Shown: positions 52,683-62,800 of the stretch, one piece after another
How positions within the stretch are numbered: position 1 is the first letter of the stretch
Layout of the letters: each line of letters opens with the position of its first letter
Source of the DNA: Embleya hyalina
GTDB taxonomy: Bacteria > Actinomycetota > Actinomycetes > Streptomycetales > Streptomycetaceae
Assembly (NCBI RefSeq): GCF_003967355.1
Contig: NZ_BIFH01000015.1
Coordinates: forward strand, 190,888 to 254,887
DNA length: 64,000 nucleotides
Direction: 5' to 3'
The notes under the pieces: model-generated
The model's input: the letters and a program-made list of their open reading frames with translations, nothing else
Told to the model about the DNA's origin: nothing
Databases searched by the model: none
Translations under genes and position numbers: made by a program

Positions 52683-53927
52683 TCACTCGTTGCCGGCTCG
52701 GCGCCACTCGTGTTCGTAGAGCGGGAGGGAGTCGACCGAGGCGCCGTAGCCGGAGCGGGTGTCCTCGGCGTATTGGTCGAACAACGGGGTGGGTGGGCGC
52801 AGCGCCTCGGCCGGTTGCGGGTCCGGGACGGCGTGGATCTGCGGGCGCTCCGGCTCCTGTTCGGTGTCGCCGCGCGGGACGACCGGGGCCGTCACGTAGG
52901 TGGGCAGCGGGACGGGGACCGGGTCCCACGCGTCCCGGTCGGGGCCGTCGCCGGTGGCCAGTTCGGCGATCCACTCGGCCAGCGCGGGCTCCTCCGCCGC
53001 ACGCTCGCGTCGCCCCCGGGCCGAGCCGGCCGGGCCGGCGGCGGCGCCGCCCGCGCCCGCGGGGCCGGACGCACCCTGCGCACCGGAGCCCGAACGCGGG
53101 GTACGGGCCTGCCGCCCGTCGCCACCCGTCGGCGGCGTCGCGGGCCGAGGATCCACCGCGGCCCCGTCGGCGGCCTCACGCGTCCGGGCCCGGACCCGCG
53201 CCTCGTTCGCCGCGCCGGCGTCGGCCGGCGCGGCCGGCTTGGCCGCCGGTCGGGCCAGCCGGCGCAGACCCGCCTCGTAGCGGCGGCGCTCCTGGACCCG
53301 CAGATGCACGATGTACGCCGACAACAACACGCCGGGCACGGCGGGCAGCCACACCCAGGCGAGGCCGGCCACACCGGCCAGGATCGCGCCGGCGGTGAAG
53401 CCGGCGAACAGGCTCGCGATCACCCGGCGGCGACGGGTGAGCAGCGCGGCGCGCCCCTCGTCCCGACGCACCGGCGCGGCGGGGCGCTTGCCCGCACCAC
53501 CGCCCTTGCCCTTGGCCGCCGCGGCGGACCCGGCGCCCGACCCGGTCGCCTGCTGCGGCACCGACGACTGACCTGCCGCCCCGGCGGATGCCTGCACCGA
53601 AGCCTGCCCGCCCGAAGGCTGACTCGACGACGGCGAGTTCGAAGACGGCGAGTTCGAATCCTGTGCCCCGCCGCCCGACGGCCGCCGCCCGCGCCCGACC
53701 TCACCGGCGGCGCGACGCTCGGCGCCCTCCGTGCCGCTCTGCTCGGCCAGCGCCCGCGCCGAGCGGCGCTCGAAGGCGCCGCGACGGGACAGGATCCGGA
53801 TCGCGGTGGTGAAACGCTCGGTCGGCCGGGCCTCGTTCAGCTCGTCCTGTCGGCGAAGCCACATGGGCACCAGATAGGCAGCCCAGGCCCCCACGATCGC
53901 TGCGTAGATCAGGCCGCTGCCGTTCAC
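52683..53927 (-). CDS. GlpR-like membrane protein (receptor of gephyrin-like molybdotransferase Glp)
   Basis: A 414-residue protein. The N-terminus begins SGLIYAAIVGAWAAYLVPMWLRRQDELNEARPTERF, a transmembrane helix followed by a conserved cytoplasmic motif of actinobacterial GlpR. A second hydrophobic pair is at about 165-205, and the rest is Ala/Pro/Gly-rich. In corynebacteria GlpR binds the MoeA-like Glp and ties it to the Wag31 polar growth and division complex. The Glp-like gene lies 2.4 kb away on the same strand. Confidence 0.72.
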   Translation of the reverse strand: MNGSGLIYAAIVGAWAAYLVPMWLRRQDELNEARPTERFTTAIRILSRRGAFERRSARALAEQSGTEGAERRAAGEVGRGRRPSGGGAQDSNSPSSNSPSSSQPSGGQASVQASAGAAGQSSVPQQATGSGAGSAAAAKGKGGGAGKRPAAPVRRDEGRAALLTRRRRVIASLFAGFTAGAILAGVAGLAWVWLPAVPGVLLSAYIVHLRVQERRRYEAGLRRLARPAAKPAAPADAGAANEARVRARTREAADGAAVDPRPATPPTGGDGRQARTPRSGSGAQGASGPAGAGGAAAGPAGSARGRRERAAEEPALAEWIAELATGDGPDRDAWDPVPVPLPTYVTAPVVPRGDTEQEPERPQIHAVPDPQPAEALRPPTPLFDQYAEDTRSGYGASVDSLPLYEHEWRRAGNE

Positions 53928-54282
53928 GCTTCACACGCTAAGCCGGATGGGCACCGCATCGTCGGATTAGGCACGGTGTGTCGTGCGATCCGTTCTGATG
54001 CCCATGTGACGGATGTGACTACCGGGGCCATCGAGGCGACCGGATCGGTCGGGGTCGCCGAGACCCCCGAGGCCGACCGGGCAGCCGTGCCCCCGGAGGC
54101 TCCGGGGTCTGCCGAGGTGACACCGCTCATATCTCCGGGAGAGTAGCGAAATCGCGAGATCGATGTGTCGATATGGCGGGATCGACATCGAAGAGATTCC
54201 GAGAAGAGATACCGAGGCGGCCGGCGGTCGCCAGGCACCGTCCGGCCGAAACCACCGCGACCTCGTCGGGGCGAAACCCCCG
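53928..54282. other. Intergenic region upstream of the GlpR-like gene
   Basis: 355 bp between the GNAT stop and the GlpR-like start, both minus strand. It contains an imperfect inverted repeat TCGATGT-G-TCGAT (54160-54172) with ATCGACATCGA (54181-54191). No gene is seen. Confidence 0.5.
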
Positions 54283-54912
54283 CTACCAGGTGAACCCCCG
54301 GCTCTCCCGATAGGCGCGCCACCGCATCAACAGGCCCTCCGGGACCTCCTCGGCGTTCAGCGCGTAGGCCAGGTGGTCCCGCCAGTCGCCGTCGATGTGC
54401 AGGTAGCGCGGACGCAGGCCCTCCTCGCGGAATCCCAGCTTGTCCACCACCCGCCGACTGGCCCGGTTCTCCGGCCGGATGCACACCTCCAGGCGATGCA
54501 CGCCGAGCCGGAAGAAGCAGTGGTCGGACACCAGCGCGACGGCGGTCGGCATGACCCCGAGCCCGGCGACGCGCTCGTCGACCCAGTAGCCGATGTGCGC
54601 CGAGCACATCGACCCCCAGGTGATCCCGGCGACGGTGACCTGGCCGACCAACTGCCCGTCGTACAGCACCACGAACGGCAACATCCGTCCCGCGCCGGCC
54701 TCGGCGCGCAGGAAGCGGACCATCTGCCGGAAGGTCGGCCGCCGCCCGGCCGCCGACCCCGGCGGCACGGTCGCCTCCCAGCGGCGCAGCCACTCGCGAT
54801 TGCGGGTGTGCACCTCCTGCCAGGCGGCCGCGTCCCGGGCCCGGATCGGCCGCAGCGTCACCCGGCCCTCGGCGAGTTCCACGGGCCAACCGCGGGTCAG
54901 CGCGTGCCCCAT
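54283..54912 (-). CDS. GNAT-family N-acetyltransferase (RimJ/RimL-like)
   Basis: A 209-residue protein. The GNAT pattern VTLRPIRARDAAAWQEVHTRN, FVVLYDGQLVGQVTV, HIGYWVDERVAGLGVMPTAVAL (CoA pyrophosphate loop) and RLEVCIRPENRASRRVVDKLGFREEG matches ribosomal-protein N-terminal acetyltransferases. It lies directly after the Mog gene, overlapping it by 16 bp, so it may be part of the molybdenum-cofactor operon by position only. Confidence 0.87.
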   Translation of the reverse strand: MGHALTRGWPVELAEGRVTLRPIRARDAAAWQEVHTRNREWLRRWEATVPPGSAAGRRPTFRQMVRFLRAEAGAGRMLPFVVLYDGQLVGQVTVAGITWGSMCSAHIGYWVDERVAGLGVMPTAVALVSDHCFFRLGVHRLEVCIRPENRASRRVVDKLGFREEGLRPRYLHIDGDWRDHLAYALNAEEVPEGLLMRWRAYRESRGFTW

Positions 54913-55580
54913 GGCGGCTGCTGCGCCCCTCCGTAGCCCCCGCCGCCCTGGTAGCCGCCCCCGCCGCCGCCACCCTGGTAGCCGCCGCCGGCGCCGTAGC
55001 CGCCCTGATACCCGCCGCCGCCGGGCGGAGCCTGCTGCGGCCCGCCGCCCCCGAAGCCGCCGCCCCCGCCGCCGAAACCGCCGCCGCGCGCGTGGTCGCC
55101 GCCCTGGAGCTGGGAGACCACGTGCGGCAACACCTTCGCCAGCACCGTGATCCCGTCCTGCGCGCCGCCCGGCGAGCCGGGCAGGTTGACGATCAGGCTG
55201 CGGTAGGTCCAGTGCGAGTCCTGGGTGATCGCGACGCCGGCGACGCCGCGCGACAGGATCGAGGTCGGCACCTTGTCGAAGTTCTCCATCCGGATCGCCT
55301 CGGCGATGCCGGGTACCTCGTAGCTGATCACCCGGCTGGTCATCTGCGGGGTCTGGTCGAACGGGTTGAGCCCGGTCCCCCCGGTGGTGATGATCACGTC
55401 GTAATGGCCCGCACACGCGTCGCGCAGCGCCTGGGCGACCGGCTCGCCGTCCGGCACGATCTGCGGCCCGCGCGTCTCGAAGCCCATCTGTTGCAGCCCG
55501 CGCACGATCACCGGGCCGCTCTCGTCCTGGTAGGTCCCGGCCGCCGCGCGCGTGGACACGGTGATCACCATGGCTCGCAT
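54897..55580 (-). CDS. MogA/MoaB-type molybdopterin protein with long Gly-rich tail
   Basis: A 227-residue protein. The first 165 residues match the MogA/MoaB fold: RAMVITVSTRAAAGTY, DVIITTGGTGLNPFDQTP and SRGVAGVAI, then LIVNLPGSPGGAQDGI. This fold adenylylates molybdopterin or inserts metal. The last 60 residues are almost pure Gly with Tyr and Gln (GGYQGG repeats), not part of the family domain. ATG 55580 has GGAGGG 8 bp upstream and overlaps the moaC stop. Confidence 0.85.
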   Translation of the reverse strand: MRAMVITVSTRAAAGTYQDESGPVIVRGLQQMGFETRGPQIVPDGEPVAQALRDACAGHYDVIITTGGTGLNPFDQTPQMTSRVISYEVPGIAEAIRMENFDKVPTSILSRGVAGVAITQDSHWTYRSLIVNLPGSPGGAQDGITVLAKVLPHVVSQLQGGDHARGGGFGGGGGGFGGGGPQQAPPGGGGYQGGYGAGGGYQGGGGGGGYQGGGGYGGAQQPPWGTR

Positions 55581-56101
55581 CAGACTTGCCCTCCGTCCCG
55601 TTGTGTGGCCCCTGCCCCCGGGTCCCGCTGCCAGTCCCCGGAGGCTCCGCCCGTCTTCGCCTCGACCCGTACGTCGGTGATCACCGCGCCCGGGTCCACC
55701 GCCTTGACCATGTCCACCACCGTCAGCGCCGCCACGGAGACCGCCGTCAGCGCCTCCATCTCGACGCCGGTGCGGTCGGCGGTGCGCACGGTCGCGGTGA
55801 TCGCCACCGCGTCGTCGTGCACCGACAGATCCACCGCGACGCCGTGCAGCGCGATCGGGTGGCACAGCGGCACCAGGTCGGGGGTGCGCTTGGCCGCCAT
55901 GATGCCCGCGATCCGGGCGGTGGCCAGCGCGTCACCCTTGGGTACGCCCTCGCCGCGCAGGAGTTCGACCACCCGCGGCGACACGAGCACCCGGCCCGAC
56001 GCGGTTCCCGTACGGACGGAGACGTCCTTGGCCGTGACGTCCACCATGCGGGCCGCGCCGGCCTCGTCGAGGTGCGTGAGGTTCCTGGCGCCGCGCGTCA
56101 A
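55580..56101 (-). CDS. moaC: Cyclic pyranopterin monophosphate synthase
   Basis: A 173-residue protein of molybdenum cofactor biosynthesis. It converts 8-oxo-cyclic-GTP to cyclic pyranopterin monophosphate. Marks include RMVDVTAKDVSVRTGTASG, ATARIAGIMAAKRTPDLVPLCHPI and GVEMEALTAVSVAALTVVDMVKAVD, the classic MoaC active-site regions. It starts at TTG 56101 and overlaps the Mog gene. Confidence 0.92.
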   Translation of the reverse strand: MTRGARNLTHLDEAGAARMVDVTAKDVSVRTGTASGRVLVSPRVVELLRGEGVPKGDALATARIAGIMAAKRTPDLVPLCHPIALHGVAVDLSVHDDAVAITATVRTADRTGVEMEALTAVSVAALTVVDMVKAVDPGAVITDVRVEAKTGGASGDWQRDPGAGATQRDGGQV

Positions 56102-56285
56102 CTGTCCACCCCATACGGTGAGCCCCCCGTTGCGGTGGGCGTCGAAGTGCCGTCCGCGTCCGACTTCCGTGTGCGTCGAACCGGCGTTTCGTGCTGGGGC
56201 AACGTTAGAGGCACAACCGGGCGCCCCGCATGCGCGGGCCCGCCCGGACCCGGATCGTGGCGCCCGAACCCGAGCGCCGCGCCGC

Positions 56286-57506
56286 TCAGCCGAGCAGCAG
56301 CACGGACACCTCGGCGCCCTCGGCCACCGCGGTGACCTCGGCGGGAAGGCTGATCAGCGCGTTCGCCCGGGCGAGGCTGCCGAGCAGGTGGGAGCCGATG
56401 CCGCCGACCGGATCGACGGTGCCCTCGCCCACGCCGTCGACCGGCGGGGTGTACCGGGCGCGCAGGAACTGACGCTTGCCCTCGGGCGAGGTCAGTGCCG
56501 CCGAACAGGTCGCCCGCACGGTCGGGCGCTCGGTGACCTCGGCACCCTGCATCCGCAGCAGCGCCGGCCGGACGAACACCTCGAAGGACACGAAGGCGCT
56601 GACCGGATTGCCCGGCAGGGTGAAGATCGGCGTCTCGTCGGGGCCGATCACGCCGAAGCCCTGCGGCATCCCCGGCTGCATCGCGACCTTGCCGAACTCG
56701 ACCGTGCCCAGTTCGGACAACACTTCCTTGACCACGTCGTAGGCGCCCGCGCTGACTCCGCCGGTGGTGACCACCAGGTCCGCCCGGATCAGCTGGTCCT
56801 CGATCGTGTCGATCAGCACCTTGGGGTCGTCGGGCACGTTGCCGACCCGGTACGCGATGGCGCCGGCCTCGCGTGCGGCGGCGGTGAGCATGTAGCTGTT
56901 CGAGTCGCGGATCTGCCCGGGGCCGATCGGCCGGCCGGGCTGGATCAGCTCGCTGCCGGTGGACAGGATCACCACGCGCGGCCTGGGCCGGACCCGGATC
57001 CGCTCCCGGCCGATCGCGGCGAGCAGGCCGACCTGGGCGGAGCCGATCGTGGTCCCGGCGTCCAGCACGGTCTGCCCCGCCGACACGTCGTCGCCCCGCC
57101 GCCGGACGAACTGCCCCTTCGACGGCACCTTCGTGATCCGCACGGTCGGCATCCCCGCGTCGGTCCACTCCACCGGCACGATCGCCTCGGCGCCCTCCGG
57201 GACCGGAGCTCCGGTCATGATCCGCGCGCACGTGCCCGAACCGATCGCGACCTTCGGGGTGTCGCCGGCGGCGATGTCGTCCACCACCTCGAGCACCACC
57301 GGGTACTGCTCGCCCGCGTCGGCGACATCGGCGAGCCGCACCGCGTAGCCGTCCATCGACGAGTTGTCGAACGGCGGCAGGTCGCCGGTGGCGGCCACCT
57401 CGTCGACCAGGAGGCTGCCGTGCGCGTCGAGCAGTTGCAGTTCGAGGGGCGCGAGCGGGGCGATCCGTTCGAGGATCCCGCTCAGGTGGTCCTCGACGCT
57501 TTTCAT
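56286..57506 (-). CDS. glp: Gephyrin-like molybdopterin molybdotransferase (Glp, MoeA family)
   Basis: A 406-residue MoeA-fold protein. Marks: PPFDNSSMDGYAVR, GTCARIMTGAPVPEGAEAIVPVE, LSTGSELIQPG, VVTTGGVSAGAYDVV and FTLPGNPVSAFVSFEVFVRP. It normally inserts molybdate into molybdopterin; in actinobacteria the Glp form also joins the Wag31 elongasome through GlpR, which is encoded nearby. Its ATG overlaps the galU stop (ATGA), so the two are co-translated. Confidence 0.92.
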   Translation of the reverse strand: MKSVEDHLSGILERIAPLAPLELQLLDAHGSLLVDEVAATGDLPPFDNSSMDGYAVRLADVADAGEQYPVVLEVVDDIAAGDTPKVAIGSGTCARIMTGAPVPEGAEAIVPVEWTDAGMPTVRITKVPSKGQFVRRRGDDVSAGQTVLDAGTTIGSAQVGLLAAIGRERIRVRPRPRVVILSTGSELIQPGRPIGPGQIRDSNSYMLTAAAREAGAIAYRVGNVPDDPKVLIDTIEDQLIRADLVVTTGGVSAGAYDVVKEVLSELGTVEFGKVAMQPGMPQGFGVIGPDETPIFTLPGNPVSAFVSFEVFVRPALLRMQGAEVTERPTVRATCSAALTSPEGKRQFLRARYTPPVDGVGEGTVDPVGGIGSHLLGSLARANALISLPAEVTAVAEGAEVSVLLLG

Positions 57507-58429
57507 CCGTGCATCTCCTCGTTCACGTACCGCCTCAGCCAGGCCCGGAATTCGGGCCCGAGGTCTTCACGCTCGCATGCCAGCTTCACGATGGCACGCA
57601 GATAGTCGGCCCGGTCGCCCGTGTCGTAGCGGCGCCCTTCGAACAGCACGCCGTGCACGGTGCCGCCCTCGTCCGGCCCGCGCTTGGCGAGCACCCGCAG
57701 GGCGTCGGTCAGCTGGATCTCGCCGCCCCGGCCGGGCGGGGTGTGCTCCAGCACGTCGAACACCGCCGGGTCGAGCAGATAGCGGCCGATCACCGCGTAG
57801 TTGCTCGGCGCGGTCCCGGTCTCCGGCTTCTCCACCAGGTCGGTCACCCGCACCACGCCGGGCTCGGAGACACCCTCGGCGAGGGGTTCCACCGCCGCGC
57901 AGCCGTAGAGGTGGATCTGCGCCGGGTCGACCTCGATCAACGCCACGACGCTGCCGCCGAGTTCGCGGCGCACCCGGAGCATCGTGGCGAGCAGCGGATC
58001 ACGGGGGTCGATCAGGTCGTCGCCGAGCAGCACCGCGAACGGCTCGTCGCCCACGTGTGGCCGGGCGCAGGACACCGCGTGCCCGAGGCCGCGCGGGTCG
58101 CCCTGGCGCACGTAGTGGATCGCGGCCAACTCGCTCGACTCGCGGACCAGCTTGAGCCGGTCCAGGTCGCCCTTGGCGGCCAGCGCGTGTTCGAGTTCGT
58201 AGGCCCGGTCGAAGTGGTCCTCCAGGGCACGTTTGTTGCGCCCGGTGATCATCAGTACGTCGGTGAGCCCGGCCGCGACGGCCTCCTCGACCACGTACTG
58301 GATGGCCGGCGTGTCCACGACCGGCAACATCTCCTTGGGCGTGGCCTTCGTCGCCGGCAGGAAGCGGGTGCCGAGGCCGGCGGCGGGAACGACCGCTTTG
58401 GTGAGCCGGAACGGATGACGCGCAGACAT
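57503..58429 (-). CDS. galU: UTP--glucose-1-phosphate uridylyltransferase
   Basis: A 308-residue nucleotidyltransferase making UDP-glucose. The N-terminal KAVVPAAGLGTRFLPATKATPKEMLPVVD binds nucleotide, then FAVLLGDDLID, and VTDLVEKPETGTAPSNYAVIGRYLL is the sugar-binding part. UDP-glucose feeds cell-wall glycans and teichoic acids, in line with the surface polysaccharide genes in the window. Start ATG 58429; it overlaps the Glp gene. Confidence 0.95.
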   Translation of the reverse strand: MSARHPFRLTKAVVPAAGLGTRFLPATKATPKEMLPVVDTPAIQYVVEEAVAAGLTDVLMITGRNKRALEDHFDRAYELEHALAAKGDLDRLKLVRESSELAAIHYVRQGDPRGLGHAVSCARPHVGDEPFAVLLGDDLIDPRDPLLATMLRVRRELGGSVVALIEVDPAQIHLYGCAAVEPLAEGVSEPGVVRVTDLVEKPETGTAPSNYAVIGRYLLDPAVFDVLEHTPPGRGGEIQLTDALRVLAKRGPDEGGTVHGVLFEGRRYDTGDRADYLRAIVKLACEREDLGPEFRAWLRRYVNEEMHG

Positions 58430-58438
58430 GGCCGCACA

Positions 58439-59182
58439 CTAACGGGTGATGTCACCGGGGGTCCCGTGAAGGCCGGCGATTGGCCGGTTGTCGGCCGGCG
58501 ACCCGGTCTCGGCCGGGTCCGGGCCGCAGAACCGGTCGCCGCCCGCCCGCTTGGCCCGGGCCAGCGCCCGGTCGGCGGCACGCAGCAGGGTCGTGGCGTG
58601 GGTACCGTCCCCGGGGAGCACGGCGGTGCCGATCGCCATGGTCAGCGGGACCGGGTCGGTCGCGGTGCCGAACGTGCCCCGGCGTACGGCGTAGCACAGC
58701 CGCTCCGCCACCTTCGCCGCCCCGGCGGCGTCGGTCTCGGGCAGCAGGATCACGAACTCCTCGCCGCCGTACCGGGCGATGGTGTCCACCTGGCGGATCT
58801 CCAGGGCCAGCCGCTGGGCCACCTCGCGCAACACCGCGCCCGCGCCCTGGTGGCCGTGCCGCTCGTTGACCGCGCGGAAGTGGTCGAGGTCGAGCATGAG
58901 CAGCCCCAGCGGCCGACCGAACCGGGTCGCCCGCATCACCTCGCGGTCCAGCACGAGTTGCAGATAGCGGTAGTTCCATACGCCGGTCAGCGGATCGGTG
59001 ACCGACAGCCGCTCCAACTCGGCCCGGTTCAGCTCCAATCGGGTGACCTCGTGCCGCAGCTCGGGCAATTCGTTGCCGGCGATCGCGCGCAACCGGCGTA
59101 CGGCGACCGTCAGCGAGGCGACCGCGACCGCGAGCGCGCCGACGAGCAGGATGATCAGGAGGCGTTCGAAAGTCAGGCTCAT
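58439..59182 (-). CDS. GGDEF-domain diguanylate cyclase with one membrane anchor
   Basis: A 247-residue protein. One N-terminal transmembrane helix (LLIILLVGALAVAVASLTVAV), a short coiled coil, then a complete GGDEF domain: DPLTGVWNYRYLQ, LMLDLDHFRAVNERHGH and the active-site RYGGEEFVILLPE. The intact GGEEF motif suggests c-di-GMP synthesis. In streptomycetes c-di-GMP drives BldD dimerisation and blocks development. It sits 10 bp upstream of galU on the same strand. Confidence 0.9.
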   Translation of the reverse strand: MSLTFERLLIILLVGALAVAVASLTVAVRRLRAIAGNELPELRHEVTRLELNRAELERLSVTDPLTGVWNYRYLQLVLDREVMRATRFGRPLGLLMLDLDHFRAVNERHGHQGAGAVLREVAQRLALEIRQVDTIARYGGEEFVILLPETDAAGAAKVAERLCYAVRRGTFGTATDPVPLTMAIGTAVLPGDGTHATTLLRAADRALARAKRAGGDRFCGPDPAETGSPADNRPIAGLHGTPGDITR

Positions 59183-59273
59183 GCGGGATCCGGGTCCGGT
59201 GCGATGGCGCGAACTGTGTCGATTGCGCGGACTCCTTCGGTAACCCGTCCAAACACGTCATTCAGGGAACAGC

Positions 59274-59861
59274 ATGAAGGACATCCTCAACGACAAGGCC
59301 ACGCTGAGGTCACAGTTGATGAACTCACGGTCACACGCCGGGTCGGACCGGCGTGTCGCGGCGAGTCGCGCGCTCCGGGACGCGCTCCTCGCGCTCCCCG
59401 AGGTCGCCGCCGCGGGCACCGTCGCGGCGTATGTGCCGGTGGGCTCCGAGCCGGGTGGGCGGGATCTGGCCGAGGACCTGGCCGCCGGGTCCAGCCGGCG
59501 CGTGCTGCTGCCGGTGCTGCTGGCCGACAACGATCTGGACTGGGCGCTGTACGAGGGGCCGGCGTCGCTGGTGCCGGCCGGCCGCGGACTGCGCGAGCCG
59601 ATCGGGCCGCGGCTCGGCCCGGAGGGGGTGCGCGCCGCCGACGTGCTGGTGGTGCCCGGGCTCGCGGTGGACCGCCGGGGGATGCGGCTGGGGCGTGGCG
59701 GCGGCTCGTACGACCGGGCGCTGGCCCGGGTGCCGGAGACGGCGGTCACCGTGGTGCTGCTGTACGACGACGAGGTGCTCGACCGGGTGCCGGCCGAGCC
59801 GCACGACGTGCCCGTGGACATCGCGGTGACGCCCGCGGCGGTGTACCGGTTCACCCGGTAG
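59274..59861 (+). CDS. 5-formyltetrahydrofolate cyclo-ligase
   Basis: A 195-residue enzyme returning 5-formyl-THF to 5,10-methenyl-THF at the cost of ATP. The family marks are LRSQLMNSRS, AAYVPVGSEPGG and the nucleotide loop LGRGGGSYDRALARV. Start ATG 59274 with a weak AGGGA box. It is convergent with the acylase gene, ending 18 bp before it. Confidence 0.92.
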   Translation: MKDILNDKATLRSQLMNSRSHAGSDRRVAASRALRDALLALPEVAAAGTVAAYVPVGSEPGGRDLAEDLAAGSSRRVLLPVLLADNDLDWALYEGPASLVPAGRGLREPIGPRLGPEGVRAADVLVVPGLAVDRRGMRLGRGGGSYDRALARVPETAVTVVLLYDDEVLDRVPAEPHDVPVDIAVTPAAVYRFTR

Positions 59862-59879
59862 CACCGCCGCGGGCGCCCG

Positions 59880-62800
59880 TCACGGCTTGCCCGGCGCCGC
59901 CGGACCGGCCGGGAGCAGGGTCAGCCGATGTTTGGCCGCCTTGTCCACCGCCGCCGGCGTGAACGCCCACGGCAGGGTCTTGCCCTTGCGCCACAGGTCG
60001 GTCTGATCGGTGTAGTTGTCGTGCCACACGTGCCCGGAGGCGCCGGTCAGGTTGATCCACCGGGACGCGTCCAGGTCGGACATGTCCACCACCATCCGCA
60101 TCGACGGCACGGTGGTCACCTCGTAGCCCTGCGCGGCGTTCCAGCCGGTCGCGTTGACCAGCCCCTCGCCGCCGGACATCCCGTACGGCCCCCGGTTGAG
60201 CATCCACTTGACCACGCCCGGGCCCTCGGTGCCCAGGGTCTGGTTGCGCAGGGTCAGCGTGTGCAGTCGGCCCCACGACCAGGTGTCGATGTTCTTGCCG
60301 AGCCGGGCGGTGAGGTCCTTCTTGGCCTCGGTCATCGCCTTGTGCAGCAGTCCGTCGCGGGTGGTGATCGCGCCCGGGTTCTTGGAGATGTTCCACCACG
60401 GGCTCTCCGGGGTGGCGAGCAGTGTGCGCACGACCTCGTTCCACCGGTCGCCGCCGTCGGGCTGCGCGGTCGAGTCGTCCCGGTCACCGCACTGCACGTG
60501 CGTGTTGTCCGCGTTGCTGGCGCAGTCGTTGTCGGCCCGGACCGAGAACGGCATCTTGTCGCCGAACGCGAGCATCAGCACCTGGCGCCACACCGCGTTG
60601 AAGTACGCCGCGGCCGTGGAGTCGGCGTCGTTGCGCTTGTTCCAGTCCTTGAGCAGGTCCTGCGCCTCGCGCACCCACGGATCGTCGATCCGGACCGCGA
60701 GCAGGGCCGGGACCAGGAACTGCGCGACCGGGTTGACGTCGTCGACCTGCATCTTCTGCATCGTCGCCGGATCGATCTTGCCCGGCGCCTTGGTGATCAT
60801 CTCCTCGATCCGCGCGCTGCGGGCGCCGTACCCCCAGTCGGAGGTCAGCAGATACGGGTACGCCGGCGAGGTCACCGCGTTGTTCGCGGTGACGATGTAG
60901 CCGTCCGGCGGGTCGTACACGTTCGGCAACGACTCGAACGGGATGGTGCCGAGCCAGTCGTACTTCGAGTCCCACCCGTACACCGGCCACCGGCCGTCGC
61001 CGCTGCGCCGCAGCGGGATTTTGCCGGGCGCCTGGTAGCCGATGTGGCCCTCGACGTCGGCGTAGATCGCGTTCTGCGACGGCGCGTCGAAGTTCTTCAG
61101 CGCGGCGCGGAAGTCGTTCCAGTTCTGCGCCCGGTCCAGTTGGAAGAGCGCGTCCATCGAGGTACCCGGATCGAGCGCGGTCCAGCGCAGGGCGACCGCG
61201 TAACCGTCCTCGCGCTGGGGGCTCAGGTCGGGGATCGGCGCGTCCTTGCCGACGTCCTTCAGGTCGTCGGACGCGTCGGACGCGTCGGTCAGGATCGGTC
61301 CGTGCCGGGTGGTGCGCACGGTGATCTTTCGATCGGCGCCGCCGGCGACCTTGATGGTCTCCTCGCGGACCTCCTTGAACGGCTCCCACTTGGAGTCGTA
61401 GAGCACTCCGTCGCCCTGGACCTTCTCCAGGTACAGGTCGGTCACGTCGGCGCCGAGGTTGGTGAAGCCCCAGGAGATCTTCTGGTTGTGGCCGATGACC
61501 ACGCCGGGCATGCCGGAGAACGTATAGCCGGAGACGTCGTACTGGCACTGCGGTCCGACCGCGCGGCAGTGCAGCCCCATCTGGTACCAGACCGACGGCA
61601 GCGACGGCGACAGGTGCGGGTCGTTCGCGAGCAGCGGCTTGCCGGTGGTGGTGCGGCTGCCGGCCACCACCCACGAGTTGGAGCCGACGCCCGACGACTT
61701 CTCGCTGAACAGCGAGGGCAGTTGGGACAACGACTCGGAGAGGTTGGCCAGCGCGGACTGCGCGTTCTTGGACGGCGCCGGCGGCGGCGCGTCCTGGGCG
61801 AAGCGCTCGGTCTTGCCGTCCTTGACGATGTCGCCGTTGCGCACGATCGGCATGTTCGTGTCGTACGGGTACGGCGGGTACAGCTCGTCGATCTGGTTGA
61901 CCGTGAGCTTGTCGGACAGCAGCGCGCGGTCGATCTCGTCCTGCATGTTGGTCCGCAGGTCCCACGCCATCGCCTTGAGCCAGGCGACCGAGTCGACGGG
62001 CGTCCACGGTTCGGCCTTGTAGCCGTCGTGCACGAGACCGAGCAGCGCGTATTCGAACGACGCGTCGGCGCCCTTGTGGTCCTTCAGATACGCGTTGACC
62101 CCGTCGGCGTAGGCCTGGAGGAACTTCTGCGACTCCGGGGCGAGCGCCGCGTACTCCTGCTCGGCGACCTTGCGCCAGCCGAGCGTGCGCAGGAACTTGT
62201 CGTTGTCCACCTGCCCGGAACCGAACATCTCGGACAACCGGCCGGCGGTCATGTGCCGGCGTACGTCCATCTCCCAGAACCGGTCCTGGGCGTGTACGTA
62301 GCCCTGCCCCCGGAACAGGTCCTCGGACGTGTCCGCGTACACCTGCGGGATGCCCTCGGCGTCGCGGACCACGTCCACCTTGCCGGTCAGCCCCGCGATG
62401 CGCGCGGTGCCACTGGTCTGCGGGAACGAGTCGCGGGACAACTGCCAGCCCCACCAGCCGAGTCCGCCGGCCGCGATGGCGAGCACCACGACGAAGACGA
62501 TGGCGGTCAGCCGGAACCGGCGCCAGGCCTTGGACGGCCCCTTGGGGGTGTTCGAGCGTTCCTTGACCTTGCCGGTGCCGCCGGCGGCGGCCTCGGCGGC
62601 CTCGGCCCCGGCGGCGGGCTCGGCGGGCGGGCCGGGCGCGGCGGAGGGCGCGGGCGCGGACGCGGGTGCCGGGATCGGTGCCGGCACGGCCGGCGGCGGC
62701 TCCGCGGCGCGCGGGGCGGGCGGTACGGGCGCCGCGGCGGGCGGGGGGACCGATCCGGTGCCGGCCGGCTCCGCGTACGGCTCCAGGGGCGGGTAGGGCT

